From Burkholderia sp. D-99 (GTDB lineage: Bacteria; Pseudomonadota; Gammaproteobacteria; Burkholderiales; Burkholderiaceae): a DNA stretch of 64,000 bases. The position numbers were made by a program, and so were the translations under genes. This document shows, one piece after another, positions 53,476 through 61,924 of the stretch (position 1 is the first letter of the stretch; each line of letters opens with the position of its first letter). The stretch covers positions 248,001 to 312,000 of the forward strand of contig NZ_JAAOXM010000002.1 in the NCBI RefSeq assembly GCF_011605345.1, read 5' to 3'. The notes below the pieces were generated by a model, which was not told the DNA's origin, did no database searches, and saw only the letters and a program-made list of their open reading frames with translations.

Positions 53476-53525
53476 GCCACTCATCCGGCATTCACGAAAT
53501 GCCTGATGAGGAGTGGCAACTTTTT
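53476..53525 (+). terminator. Hairpin with T-run in the 5' region of the short-peptide gene
   Basis: GCCACTC pairs with GAGTGGC, then ATC with GAT and GGCATT with AATGCC around a short loop, followed by AACTTTTT. It resembles an intrinsic terminator but lies 50 bases before the peptide ATG, so it is either the end of an upstream transcript or an attenuator. Confidence 0.6.
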
Positions 53526-53574
53526 AGCCGCGCATTCATGTTGAAACGCTCATGTTCATCACAGGAGAATTGAC

Positions 53575-53697
53575 ATGCAGGACACCCAGCAGATCGAGTT
53601 GCTTGACTGGATGAAGGAAGACACGCACCCCGAGGCCGTCGACATGATGGTCGAGGACGCCGTGGTGCCGTTCGGCACCGCGCTCTGGCCGGTCTGA
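53575..53697 (+). CDS. 40-residue peptide, possible precursor of a modified peptide
   Basis: Starts MQDTQQIELLDWMKED, is acidic through the middle ('AVDMMVEDA') and ends 'VVPFGTALWPV'. AGGAG lies seven bases before the ATG, a better site than many genes here. The acidic leader-like part and the short hydrophobic, Gly/Thr/Trp/Pro-containing end look like a RiPP precursor (leader plus core), and a GC hairpin follows before the next gene, as often seen after precursor genes. No named precursor family is recognised. Its function is inferred only from layout. Confidence 0.6.
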   Translation: MQDTQQIELLDWMKEDTHPEAVDMMVEDAVVPFGTALWPV

Positions 53698-53714
53698 GCG
53701 GGCCACCCGTTCTC

Positions 53715-53738
53715 GCGGAAGGGCCGCGGCCCTTCCGC
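53715..53738 (+). terminator. 24-bp palindromic hairpin between the peptide gene and the M29-like gene
   Basis: GCGGAAGGGCCG followed by its reverse complement CGGCCCTTCCGC, 17 bases after the peptide stop. It could partially terminate or protect the short transcript, giving more peptide than enzyme mRNA. Confidence 0.6.
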
Positions 53739-53755
53739 CGTTTCCGGAGACACGC

Positions 53756-54709
53756 ATGCTGAACCTGCACCGCGCACTCGGCTTCCACCCCGCGCTGCGC
53801 GACAAGCTCGCGCGCGGCGAATCGGGAAAACTGCTGGTCGGCCACGACACCCGCAACCGCGACATCGCGTTGCGCGCATTTGCCGCCCTGCCCGATTCGT
53901 TCGACGCCACGACCCTCTGCCTCGAAAGCACCCCGCCCGCCGACATCGCCGCCGCGCTCGATGAAGCCGACCTGTTCGTACTGCTGTACGACTCGTCGTG
54001 CCTGCCGACACCGTCGCCGAGCGGCCCGCCGTTCCTCGCCGCGATCCGCCCCGCGATCGTCGAGCACTGGAGCAAGTCGGTTTTATTCAAGGATTACGGC
54101 CCGCATCTCGACGAGGCGTTCGCCGAATCGCTCGACGACATCGCGGCACGCAACGGCCGGCTGATCGACGCGGCCGCGCGCGCATCGCAGATCCGCTTCA
54201 TCGACGAAGCCGGCAACACGCTGACGGGCTCGCTCGCACCGGACCAGAAATGGACGAGCGTGGACGGGATGGGCAACCTCGACGTCGTGCCCGGCGAGAT
54301 CGCGACGCACGTCACCGATCTCAACGGCACGGTCGTCTTCAGCGGCACGTTTCTCGGCACCGTGCCGTTCGCGATCAAGTACAAGGTGGCCGAGCGGCTC
54401 GCGACGCTGCAGGTCGAGAACAGCACGATCGTCGGCTTCGAGACCGACGACACGGGTTTCCGGCGCGATTTCTCGGCCTACCTCGACCGGCACGCGAACC
54501 ACCGGCGGATCGAGGAATTCGGCATCGGCACGAACCTCGGCATTCGCGGGCTGTACGGCCGCAACGCGGGGTTCGAGGAACGTCATCCGGGCCTGCACCT
54601 CGGGCTCGGCGGCGGCGAAAACGGCAGCCACCATCTCGACCTGATCTTCGCGCGCGGCACGCTCGCGCTCGACGACAGGATCGTGTTCGACGGCGCGTTC
54701 GCCGTCTGA
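53756..54709 (+). CDS. M29-aminopeptidase / dihydroxypyridine-dioxygenase-like metalloprotein
   Basis: 317 residues. The C-terminal half matches the M29/NicX fold: 'EEFGIGTNLGIRGLYG' (E-x-G-I-G-T-N), 'GFEERHPGLHLGLGGG' and 'SHHLDLIF' (H-x-D) keep Glu/His/His/Asp candidate metal ligands. The N-terminal half is less conserved and shorter than in NicX (about 350 residues) or classical M29 peptidases (about 400). Family members are metallo-aminopeptidases or Fe-dioxygenases; related proteins (CgnB/CgnE) bind precursor peptide in crocagin biosynthesis. GGAGACACGC precedes the ATG, 58 bases after the peptide stop. The coupling to a peptide gene suggests peptide processing, but a ring-cleaving role is possible. 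Confidence 0.72.
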   Translation: MLNLHRALGFHPALRDKLARGESGKLLVGHDTRNRDIALRAFAALPDSFDATTLCLESTPPADIAAALDEADLFVLLYDSSCLPTPSPSGPPFLAAIRPAIVEHWSKSVLFKDYGPHLDEAFAESLDDIAARNGRLIDAAARASQIRFIDEAGNTLTGSLAPDQKWTSVDGMGNLDVVPGEIATHVTDLNGTVVFSGTFLGTVPFAIKYKVAERLATLQVENSTIVGFETDDTGFRRDFSAYLDRHANHRRIEEFGIGTNLGIRGLYGRNAGFEERHPGLHLGLGGGENGSHHLDLIFARGTLALDDRIVFDGAFAV

Positions 54710-54725
54710 TTCGGCAGTTGCGCGC

Positions 54726-55235
54726 TCAGGCTCCGGCGGCAGGTGTGCCGCCGAGCCACTTGAACATCACGAGGCAATCGACGAACCCGAGCCGCGCGTG
54801 ACGATAGGCGCGCGGCAGGCGGCCGACGATTTCAAATCCCAGCTTCTGCCACAGCGCGACGGCCACCTCGTTCGTCGCGACCACCGAGTTGAACTGCATC
54901 GCGAGGAAACCGCGTTCGCGCGCAACCTGCTGCGAGTGCTCGCACATCAGGCGCGCGACGCCACGGCCGCGCGCGGCCTCGCTCACCATGTAGCCGCAAT
55001 TGCACACGTGATTGCCGGGGCCGGCCGCGTTCGCCTTCAGGTAGTACGAGCCGAGGACCACGCCGTCCTCTTCGGCGATCCACGTGCAGAGCGGCGCATC
55101 GAGCCACAGCGCGCGCGCCGCTTCGGGCGTCGAATCGGGATCGAATGCATAGGTTTCCTGAGCAGCGACGATGGCGCGATAGGTCGGCCAGAAGCGCGGG
55201 AAATCGTCGTTGGTCATCGGGCGAATCGTGATCAT
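54726..55235 (-). CDS. GNAT-family N-acetyltransferase
   Basis: 169 residues. 'CNCGYMVSEAARGRGVARLM' has the acetyl-CoA loop (R-G-R-G-V-A) and 'AVALWQKLGFEIVGRLPRAY' the C-terminal signature. Convergent with the M29-like gene, only 16 bases apart. If the peptide locus makes a modified product, this enzyme could in principle acetylate it, but the opposite strand argues for independence. A proper start is at MITIRPMTNDDFPRF. Confidence 0.84.
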   Translation of the reverse strand: MITIRPMTNDDFPRFWPTYRAIVAAQETYAFDPDSTPEAARALWLDAPLCTWIAEEDGVVLGSYYLKANAAGPGNHVCNCGYMVSEAARGRGVARLMCEHSQQVARERGFLAMQFNSVVATNEVAVALWQKLGFEIVGRLPRAYRHARLGFVDCLVMFKWLGGTPAAGA

Positions 55236-55290
55236 GCGGGTTCTCTCGTGATTGGAATGTCGGCAGGAACGCCAACGATCGTACCGTGAT

Positions 55291-56322
55291 TCAGGAACGA
55301 CCGCTGTCCCGTTGCGCCGCGCTGCGATACGCGCCCGGCGGCACGCCGTACCAGCGCTTGAATGCCTGCGAGAAACTCGACAGGTCGCTGAAGCCGAGCC
55401 GCTCGGCCACCTCCGCGAGCGACAGGCGCGCGTCGCCGAGCAGCGTCTCGGCCATCGCGCCGCGCGCCTGCGCGAGCAGCGCCCGGAACGTCGTGCCCTC
55501 CTCCTGCAGCCGGCGCTTGAGCGTGCGCGGGCTCGTGTTCATCAGCCGCGCCATGTCCTCGAGCGAGAACGGCGCGGGGCCGGGCGTCGCGCCCAGGTAC
55601 TGACGCACCATCTCCGACGTGCCCACGCGCGCGCGCCGCGCTTCGAGCAGCTGGCCGCACATCTGCTCGCACATCGACACCGTCAGCGGATTCGCGTGCG
55701 GCAGCAGCCGGTCGAGCAACACGCGGTCGAATGCGAGGCTGTTCGCGCGCGCCGAAAAAGCCGGCTCGACGCCGGCGATGCACGGCACCGGTACGGACGG
55801 TGCGCGCGTCGCCTGCACCGTGAAGCGCGACAACGCGAATGCGTCGCCGCCGATTTCCTGCAGCAGCACGGCCGCTGCGGTCATGTCGCGCTCGACGAGG
55901 AACCGGCTCAGCGCGCCATCGAGTTCCGGCGCGCCGAAATTGAGCACGCACGTGCTGTCCTCCTCGCGGTACGTGATCACGGTGAACGCGTAGGTGAGCG
56001 GCAGGAAGCGCATCGCCAGCGCGAGCGCGTCGCGCGCGGTCGCGCTCGCGATCAGCCCGTAGCCCCACACGCCGTACGCGGAGAAGTGGTAGCGCAGGCC
56101 GACCTCGAACCCGAGGCCCGGCGTGCGCCCGAGCGCGCGCAGCAGGTTGCCGGTCAACCGCAGCTCCTGCGCGGCCGTCACCTCGACCTTCGGATCGTCG
56201 AGCTGCGCGTTGGCGAGCCCCGTGCCGGCCAGCAGCGTCGCGTGCGGCACGCCGCGTTCGTCGCCGAAATCGACCAGCAGCCGGGCGCTGGCCGGACTCC
56301 GGGTGAAATCCCAGAAGCTCAT
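55291..56322 (-). CDS. AraC-family regulator of the GMC/BVMO operon
   Basis: 343 residues of the OruR/ArgR-like group with an N-terminal 'Arabinose-bd'-type domain ('LLAGTGLANAQLDDPKVEVT') and a C-terminal HTH pair 'FSLEDMARLMNTSPRTLKRR' and 'SLAEVAERLGFSDLSSFSQA' with 'FKRWYGVPPGAYR'. Divergent from the GMC oxidoreductase gene, which with the BVMO fusion it probably activates. The start at MSFWDFTRSPASAR fits the family better than the ATG at 56385. The 321-base gap 56323-56643 shows no other gene. Confidence 0.86.
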   Translation of the reverse strand: MSFWDFTRSPASARLLVDFGDERGVPHATLLAGTGLANAQLDDPKVEVTAAQELRLTGNLLRALGRTPGLGFEVGLRYHFSAYGVWGYGLIASATARDALALAMRFLPLTYAFTVITYREEDSTCVLNFGAPELDGALSRFLVERDMTAAAVLLQEIGGDAFALSRFTVQATRAPSVPVPCIAGVEPAFSARANSLAFDRVLLDRLLPHANPLTVSMCEQMCGQLLEARRARVGTSEMVRQYLGATPGPAPFSLEDMARLMNTSPRTLKRRLQEEGTTFRALLAQARGAMAETLLGDARLSLAEVAERLGFSDLSSFSQAFKRWYGVPPGAYRSAAQRDSGRS

Positions 56323-56643
56323 GCGGAGAAACCCTCGAAGCGCCGATTTGGCCCAAATACTAAAACAATTGTCCCGAAGCAGCATTGGTGTTTTCCCATG
56401 CGGCCAGCACCATCGGCGTCATCCAGTCGTCGCCCGAACGACGCCATCGCCCTCCGGAGGAGACACCATGCGACACAGTCGCCCGACCGATCCCGCCGCC
56501 CGCTTCGCACGCCGGCGTACCGCGTTCGCCCGAGCCCCTGCCCCTGCCCCTGCTCCGCTGCTCGCGATCCGTCCGCCGCACGCCGGCCGCCTGGGCGCGC
56601 TGCCGCGCCCTGCCTGATCCATCGACCATCAAAGGATGCATCC

Positions 56644-58359
56644 ATGAGCAAGACATTCGACTACATCGTCGTCGGCGGCGGTTCGGGCGGCTGCGTCGTC
56701 GCCGGGCGGCTGACCGAGGACCCGGCCGTGACCGTCTGCGTGCTCGAGGCCGGCGGCCGCGGCGACGGCACGCTCGTCAACGTGCCGACCGGCGCGGTCG
56801 CGATGATGCCGACCCGCATCAACAACTGGGCCTTCGACACGGTGCCGCAGCCGGGCCTCGGCGGGCGCATCGGCTACCAGCCGCGCGGCAAGGCGCTGGG
56901 CGGTTCGTCGGCCATCAACGCGATGGTCTACATTCGCGGCCATCGCGTCGACTACGACGGCTGGGCCGCGCTCGGCAACGAAGGCTGGGCCTACGACGAC
57001 GTGCTGCCGTACTTCCGCCTGAGCGAGCACAACGAGCGCTTCGACGATGCGTGGCACGGCCGCGACGGCCCGCTGTGGGTGAGCGACCTGCGCACCGGCA
57101 ACCCGTTCCATGCGCGCTACCTGGAGGCCGCGCGCCAGGCCGGCCTGCCGCTCACCGACGATTTCAACGGCGCGCAGCAGGAAGGCATCGGCATCTACCA
57201 GGTCACGCAGAAGCACGGCGAACGGTGGAGTGCGGCGCGCGCGTACCTCTTGCCGCACATCGGCCGGCGCGACAACCTGACGGTCGAGACGCACGCACAA
57301 GTCCTGCGCATCCTGTTCGACGGCACGCGCGCGACCGGCGTCGAAGTCCGGCAGCATGGCGAGGTCCGCACACTGCGCGCACGGCGTGAAGTCGTGCTTG
57401 CGGCCGGCGCGCTGCAGACGCCGCAGCTGCTGATGCTGTCGGGCGTCGGCCCCGGCCGCGAGCTCCAGCAACGGGGCATCGCGGTGCACGCCGACCTGCC
57501 CGGCGTCGGCCGCAACCTGCAGGACCATCCGGATTTCATCTTCGGCTACCGCACGCGCAGCGTCGATACGATGGGCGTATCCGCGCGCGGCGGCTTGCGC
57601 ATGCTGCGCGAGCTCGCGCGTTTTCGCCGCGAACGGCGCGGCATGCTGACCTCGAATTTCGCGGAAGGCGGCGGCTTCCTGAAGACCCGCGCTGGCCTCG
57701 ACGCACCGGACATCCAGCTGCACTTCGTCGTCGCGCTCGTCGACGATCACGCGCGCAAGCTGCACGCCGGCCACGGGCTGTCGTGCCACGTGTGCCTGCT
57801 GCGGCCGCGCAGCCGCGGCTCGGTCACGCTCGACAGCGCCGATCCGCTCGCGGCGCCGCGCATCGATCCCGCGTTCTTCGCCGATCCGCGCGACCTCGAC
57901 GACATGGTCGCGGGCTTCCGGCTCACACGCCGGCTGATGGAAGCGCCTGCGCTCGCCGGCTGGACCACGCGCGACCTGTTCACCGCGAACGTCGACACCG
58001 ACGATGAAATCCGCGACGTGCTGCGGCGGCGCACCGACACCGTGTATCACCCGGTCGGCACGTGCCGAATGGGGCACGACGCGCTCGCCGTCGTCGATCC
58101 GCAACTGCGCGTGCACGGCCTGCAGGGGCTGCGCATCGTCGATGCGTCGGTCATGCCGACGCTCATCGGCGGCAACACCAATGCGCCGACGATCATGATC
58201 GCCGAGAAAGCCGTCGACCTGATCCGCGGCGTGTGCCGCACGCCCGTTCGGCAGCAGCACGAAACCGTCAGGATAACGACGGATACCGACACCATGCCTG
58301 CCTCGCGCGCCGCGCACGAAACCGTCCAGCCGGAGGAAACCCGCCATGTCGTCGCGTGA
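56644..58359 (+). CDS. GMC-family FAD oxidoreductase (choline/alcohol dehydrogenase-like)
   Basis: 571 residues. N-terminal FAD site 'YIVVGGGSGGCVVAGRL', GMC signature 1 'GKALGGSSAINAMVYIRG', signature 2 'GALQTPQLLMLSGVG', and the C-terminal catalytic pair 'YHPVGTCRMG' (His) and 'GGNTNAPTIMIAEKA' (Asn/His). It would oxidise an alcohol to an aldehyde or ketone. The C-terminal 40 residues after 'DLIRGV' are non-conserved. Its end overlaps the BVMO gene by 14 bases, so the two are cotranslated: alcohol to ketone, then ketone to ester to acid plus alcohol. Confidence 0.88.
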   Translation: MSKTFDYIVVGGGSGGCVVAGRLTEDPAVTVCVLEAGGRGDGTLVNVPTGAVAMMPTRINNWAFDTVPQPGLGGRIGYQPRGKALGGSSAINAMVYIRGHRVDYDGWAALGNEGWAYDDVLPYFRLSEHNERFDDAWHGRDGPLWVSDLRTGNPFHARYLEAARQAGLPLTDDFNGAQQEGIGIYQVTQKHGERWSAARAYLLPHIGRRDNLTVETHAQVLRILFDGTRATGVEVRQHGEVRTLRARREVVLAAGALQTPQLLMLSGVGPGRELQQRGIAVHADLPGVGRNLQDHPDFIFGYRTRSVDTMGVSARGGLRMLRELARFRRERRGMLTSNFAEGGGFLKTRAGLDAPDIQLHFVVALVDDHARKLHAGHGLSCHVCLLRPRSRGSVTLDSADPLAAPRIDPAFFADPRDLDDMVAGFRLTRRLMEAPALAGWTTRDLFTANVDTDDEIRDVLRRRTDTVYHPVGTCRMGHDALAVVDPQLRVHGLQGLRIVDASVMPTLIGGNTNAPTIMIAEKAVDLIRGVCRTPVRQQHETVRITTDTDTMPASRAAHETVQPEETRHVVA

Positions 58360-60796
58360 CGCTGCCCACCTGACCGACTCCGTCGCACCGCTCGCGGCGA
58401 TCATCATCGGCGCCGGCTTCGCCGGCATCGGCATGGCGATCGCGCTGCAACGTGCGGGCGTCCACGATTTCGCGATCGTCGAACGCTCGCACGACGTCGG
58501 CGGCGTGTGGCGCGACAACAGCTACCCGGGCGCCGCCTGCGACGTGCCCTCGCACCTGTACTCGTTTTCGTTCGAGCCGAATCCGGCCTGGTCGCGCGTG
58601 TTCGCACCGCAGCCCGAAATCCATGCGTACCTGCAGCATTGCGCGCGCAAGTACGGCCTCGCGCGCTACCTGCGCTTGGGCGCCGAAGTCGCGCATGCGC
58701 GTTACGACGAAGCCGCTGCGCTGTGGCGCGTCACGCTCGCCGACGGCACCGCGCTGTGCGCCGCCGTGCTCGTCAGCGGCACCGGGCAGTTGAGCCGCCC
58801 CGCGATGCCCGACCTGCCCGGCATCGACACGTTCCACGGCCGCGCGTTCCACTCCGCGCACTGGGATCACGACTATTCGCTCGCCGGCAAGCGCGTGGCG
58901 GTGGTCGGCACCGGTGCGTCGGCGATCCAGTTCGTCCCGGCGATCGCCGGCGACGTGCAGCGCCTGACCGTATTCCAGCGTTCGCCGGCCTACGTGATGC
59001 CGCGCCCCGACCGCGCGTACCGCCCGTGGGAGAAGGCGCTGTTCCGCAAGCTTCCGTGGGCGATGAAGCTGCATCGCGCATCGATCTACCTGCGCTACGA
59101 ATCGCGCGCGATTGCGTTCACGCGCCTGCACACGTTGATGAAGGTCGCGGTCGGCCGGCCGTTCCGCAAGCTGCTCGCGCGCGACGTGCCGGACCCCGCG
59201 TTGCGCGCGCGGCTCACGCCCGACTACCCGATCGGCTGCAAGCGCATCCTGCTGTCGAGCGACTACCTCGCCGCGATGAGCCGCGACAACGTCGAGCTCG
59301 TCACGCAGCGGATCCGGCGCGTCACGGAGAGCGGAATCGAGACCGTCGACGGCGTGCACCATCCGGTCGATGCCATCGTCTACGGCACCGGGTTCGCGGC
59401 GACCGAGTTCCTGTCGCCGATGCGCATCACGGGCCGCGACGGGCTCGACCTGAACGACGCGTGGCGGCGCGGCGCGCAGGCGTATCTCGGGCTCACCGTG
59501 CCCGGCTTTCCGAACTTCTTCATGCTGTACGGCCCGAACACCAATCTCGGCCACAACTCGATCGTCTACATGCTCGAAAGCCAGATCGCGCACGTGATGC
59601 GCTGCCTGAGCGCGATGCGGCGCGACGGCGCGCGCGAGATCGACATCGACGCGCGCCGCTACCGGCGCTTCAACGCGCACGTGCAGCAGCGGCTCGAAGG
59701 TTCGGTGTGGAACAGTTGCAAGAGCTGGTACGTCGATGCGTCGGGACACAACAGCACGAACTGGCCGGGCTTCACGCTGACCTACCGGTGGATCACCCGC
59801 TTCACCGGGATGTCCGCTTACCGCTTCACGCATCCGTTGCCCGAATCGGCCGCCCCGACGCGCGACGTGGTGGTCGCGCCGCCCGCCGGCCGGCTGGAGG
59901 CGCTCACGGCCGCATCGCTGCGCGGCTTCCTGCGCGTGGCGTTCCGGCCGCTGATCGGGCCGCCGTTCGGCGCACGCATGCAACGCCGCGTCGTCGCGCT
60001 GCTGTCGCAGCTGATGCCCGGCACCGGCGGCACGCTGCGCTACCGTACCCACGCGCACCGCGTGCCGGTCGAAGTGGTCGCGCCGAAACGCGGCGACACC
60101 GGCGGCGCGATCCTCTATCTGCACGGCGGCGCATTCTGCCTCGGCGGGCCGCATACGCATCGCGGAGTGACGACGCGGCTCGCGAACGAGGCCGGCCTGC
60201 CGGTGTGGGTGCCCGATTACCGGCTGGCCCCCGAGCATCCGAGCCCGGCCGCGCTCGACGATGCGCTGGCCGTCTACGACGCGATGCGCGCGCAGGGTCA
60301 CGCTGCGCACCGGATCGCGATCGCGGGCGATTCGGCCGGCGGCGCACTGGCGCTGGCACTGGCCATCGCACTGCGTGAGCGCGGCGAGCCGGCCGCCGCC
60401 GCGCTCCTGCTGATCTCGCCCGTGACCGATCCCGCGCTCGGCGGCGCGACGCTGGCTTCGCGCCGCCACGACGATCCGATGATCCGCCGCGGCTGGCTCG
60501 AACAGGGGCTGCGCTGGTATCACGGCGTCGGTTCGGTGGCGGCCCGCGGCCCGCTCGACACCGACCTGCGCGGCCTGCCGCCGATGCTCGTCCAGGCCGG
60601 CGACCAGGAAGTGCTGCTGTCGGATGCGCAGCGGCTGGCCAGTCATGCGCAGGCGTGCGGCGTGCCGTGCCGGCTGGAGATTCATGCGGCGCGCTGGCAC
60701 GTGTTTCATCTGCAGGCGTTTTACCTGCGGTCGGCGCGGGACGCGTTGCGGACGCTCGCGGGGTTTGCCGCCGAACGCGTGGCGGTGACAGCGTGA
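58346..60796 (+). CDS. Baeyer-Villiger monooxygenase fused to an alpha/beta-hydrolase (esterase)
   Basis: 816 residues. The N-terminal part (about 1-500) is a flavin-containing BVMO: FAD Rossmann 'IIIGAGFAGIGMAIALQ', the BVMO fingerprint 'FHGRAFHSAHWD' (F-x-G-x3-H-x3-W-D), NADPH Rossmann 'VAVVGTGASAIQ'. The C-terminal part (about 570-816) is an HSL-family esterase with the oxyanion motif 'LYLHGGAFCLGG', nucleophile 'IAGDSAGGALAL', Asp in 'QAGDQEVLLSD' and His near 'RWHVFHLQAF'. One protein would turn a ketone into an ester and split it. The start at 58346 has CCGGAGGAAA upstream. Confidence 0.9.
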   Translation: MSSRDAAHLTDSVAPLAAIIIGAGFAGIGMAIALQRAGVHDFAIVERSHDVGGVWRDNSYPGAACDVPSHLYSFSFEPNPAWSRVFAPQPEIHAYLQHCARKYGLARYLRLGAEVAHARYDEAAALWRVTLADGTALCAAVLVSGTGQLSRPAMPDLPGIDTFHGRAFHSAHWDHDYSLAGKRVAVVGTGASAIQFVPAIAGDVQRLTVFQRSPAYVMPRPDRAYRPWEKALFRKLPWAMKLHRASIYLRYESRAIAFTRLHTLMKVAVGRPFRKLLARDVPDPALRARLTPDYPIGCKRILLSSDYLAAMSRDNVELVTQRIRRVTESGIETVDGVHHPVDAIVYGTGFAATEFLSPMRITGRDGLDLNDAWRRGAQAYLGLTVPGFPNFFMLYGPNTNLGHNSIVYMLESQIAHVMRCLSAMRRDGAREIDIDARRYRRFNAHVQQRLEGSVWNSCKSWYVDASGHNSTNWPGFTLTYRWITRFTGMSAYRFTHPLPESAAPTRDVVVAPPAGRLEALTAASLRGFLRVAFRPLIGPPFGARMQRRVVALLSQLMPGTGGTLRYRTHAHRVPVEVVAPKRGDTGGAILYLHGGAFCLGGPHTHRGVTTRLANEAGLPVWVPDYRLAPEHPSPAALDDALAVYDAMRAQGHAAHRIAIAGDSAGGALALALAIALRERGEPAAAALLLISPVTDPALGGATLASRRHDDPMIRRGWLEQGLRWYHGVGSVAARGPLDTDLRGLPPMLVQAGDQEVLLSDAQRLASHAQACGVPCRLEIHAARWHVFHLQAFYLRSARDALRTLAGFAAERVAVTA

Positions 60797-61007
60797 CGAT
60801 GAAGCGGGCGCGCGTCGCGCGTGAGGCCGTGGTCCGCGGCGGCCCCGGGCGGGCGCACGGCGCATGCGTCGTCACCGGGCCCGCTTGCCACGAAGCGACG
60901 CCGTCTTGCGAAATCCGGCTGTTTATTTTTTTCTGTCGCATGCGGCCGTCATGATCTCCCGCAAGCCCTGGCGCGCCGCCGGGGCTCCCCACCCTCGCGG
61001 AGACATC

Positions 61008-61562
61008 ATGAAAAGAAGGCACACCCTCAACACGCTTGCGCTGCTCTGTTGCGTCGGCATCCAGTGCGCGACCTCGGCGTTCGCCGACGAGCCGAAGAAG
61101 GTGGCGTTCGTCGACACGGGCAACACCGGGCGCAGCGTGATGGCCGAAGCAATCGCCGGCCAGTTGATCGCGCAGCGCCACGCGCACATCGCGGTGATTT
61201 CGCGCGCGGTCGACGAAGATCCGTACGATGAAAAGCCCGAAGAAAACGGCGTGATCCTGATGAAGCGCCGCGGCATCGACACGTCCGCGCACCGTTCGGT
61301 GCAGTTGAACGCAAACGACGTCAAGCATTCCGACGTGATCCTGACGATGACCGACAAGCACAAGGAGAAGGTGCTCGCGCTGTATCCGTCGGCCGCCGGC
61401 AAGGTGTTCACGCTTGCCGAATATGCGTCCGGAAAGCACGTCGACGTGCCCGACGCGTGGGGCAAGCCGATCGACTTCTACGAATCGGTGACCACGCAGC
61501 TCGACACGTATATCCCCGCCGCGCTCGACAAGGTCGCGACGGCCGCACCGGCGAAGCAGTAA
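61008..61562 (+). CDS. Exported low-molecular-weight phosphatase-like protein lacking the catalytic Cys
   Basis: 184 residues. The signal peptide MKRRHTLNTLALLCCVGIQC ends 'TSAFA'. The mature part is LMW-protein-tyrosine-phosphatase/arsenate-reductase-like: 'AFVDTGNTGRSVMAE' aligns with the P-loop C-T-G-N-x-C-R-S, but the nucleophile Cys is Asp and the second Cys is Gly; the Arg is kept. 'VPDAWGKPIDFY' retains the acid loop. It should be periplasmic and is unlikely to be a normal phosphatase; a binding role or a new reaction is possible. The start follows CGCGGAGACATC. Confidence 0.8.
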   Translation: MKRRHTLNTLALLCCVGIQCATSAFADEPKKVAFVDTGNTGRSVMAEAIAGQLIAQRHAHIAVISRAVDEDPYDEKPEENGVILMKRRGIDTSAHRSVQLNANDVKHSDVILTMTDKHKEKVLALYPSAAGKVFTLAEYASGKHVDVPDAWGKPIDFYESVTTQLDTYIPAALDKVATAAPAKQ

Positions 61563-61572
61563 GGCACGAAGG

Positions 61573-61616
61573 CCTGTCGGCTCGCACGGCGCGCGATGCG
61601 CCGGCGCCGACAGGCT
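61573..61616 (+). terminator. Hairpin after the phosphatase-like gene
   Basis: GCCTGTCGGC (61573-61582) and GCCGACAGGC (61607-61616) pair perfectly over ten bases, with inner pairs possible, starting ten bases past the stop. A likely transcription end, followed by TTGCCCTTCC. Confidence 0.6.
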
Positions 61617-61924
61617 TGCCCTTCCCGTCATTCCCTCCAGCCCCGCCTCCCACCGCGCGTGCCCGTCATCGGGCCGCCGACCTTGGCCATTCGGCCGAAT
61701 CGTCACCGTATGCACCGGATGAAAGAATGATCGTCGTCCGGGAAGCCGGTTTCGCTGCCTGAAATCCGGCACCTCGACGATGCCGCATGCACTGCAACTG
61801 CCGCGCATGCGGCGTTGTGTGTGGTCCCGGCGCGCCAATGCGCGTACGCCCCTGCGCGCACCACCCGGCAGCTCGCACGGCCACCTCCATTTCCATCCAC
61901 CATTTTTGTAGCTTATAAGTTACA
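61617..61924. other. Gene-free region before the toxin-antitoxin pair
   Basis: 308 bases with no gene. It contains a second hairpin, GCCGCATGC (61782-61790) with GCATGCGGC (61805-61813), and the operator at 61907-61924. Confidence 0.5.
61907..61924. promoter_or_regulatory. Operator-like palindrome at the toxin start codon
   Basis: TGTAGCTTATAAGTTACA, symmetric except for one pair, abuts the ATG at 61925. Its TATAAG core could be the -10 box. Typical of antitoxin-autoregulated promoters. Confidence 0.6.

Larger units (their letters stand above)
53179..53574. promoter_or_regulatory. AT-rich control region of the short-peptide operon
   Basis: 396 bases without a gene. Besides the 28-bp palindrome it contains GTCATT-N5-AATGAC (53332-53348), TTTAGC-N8-GCTAAA (53409-53428) and a long hairpin with a T-run (53476-53525). 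The stretch from 53330 is clearly AT-richer than the surroundings, which is common for regulated promoters or acquired DNA. Confidence 0.6.
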
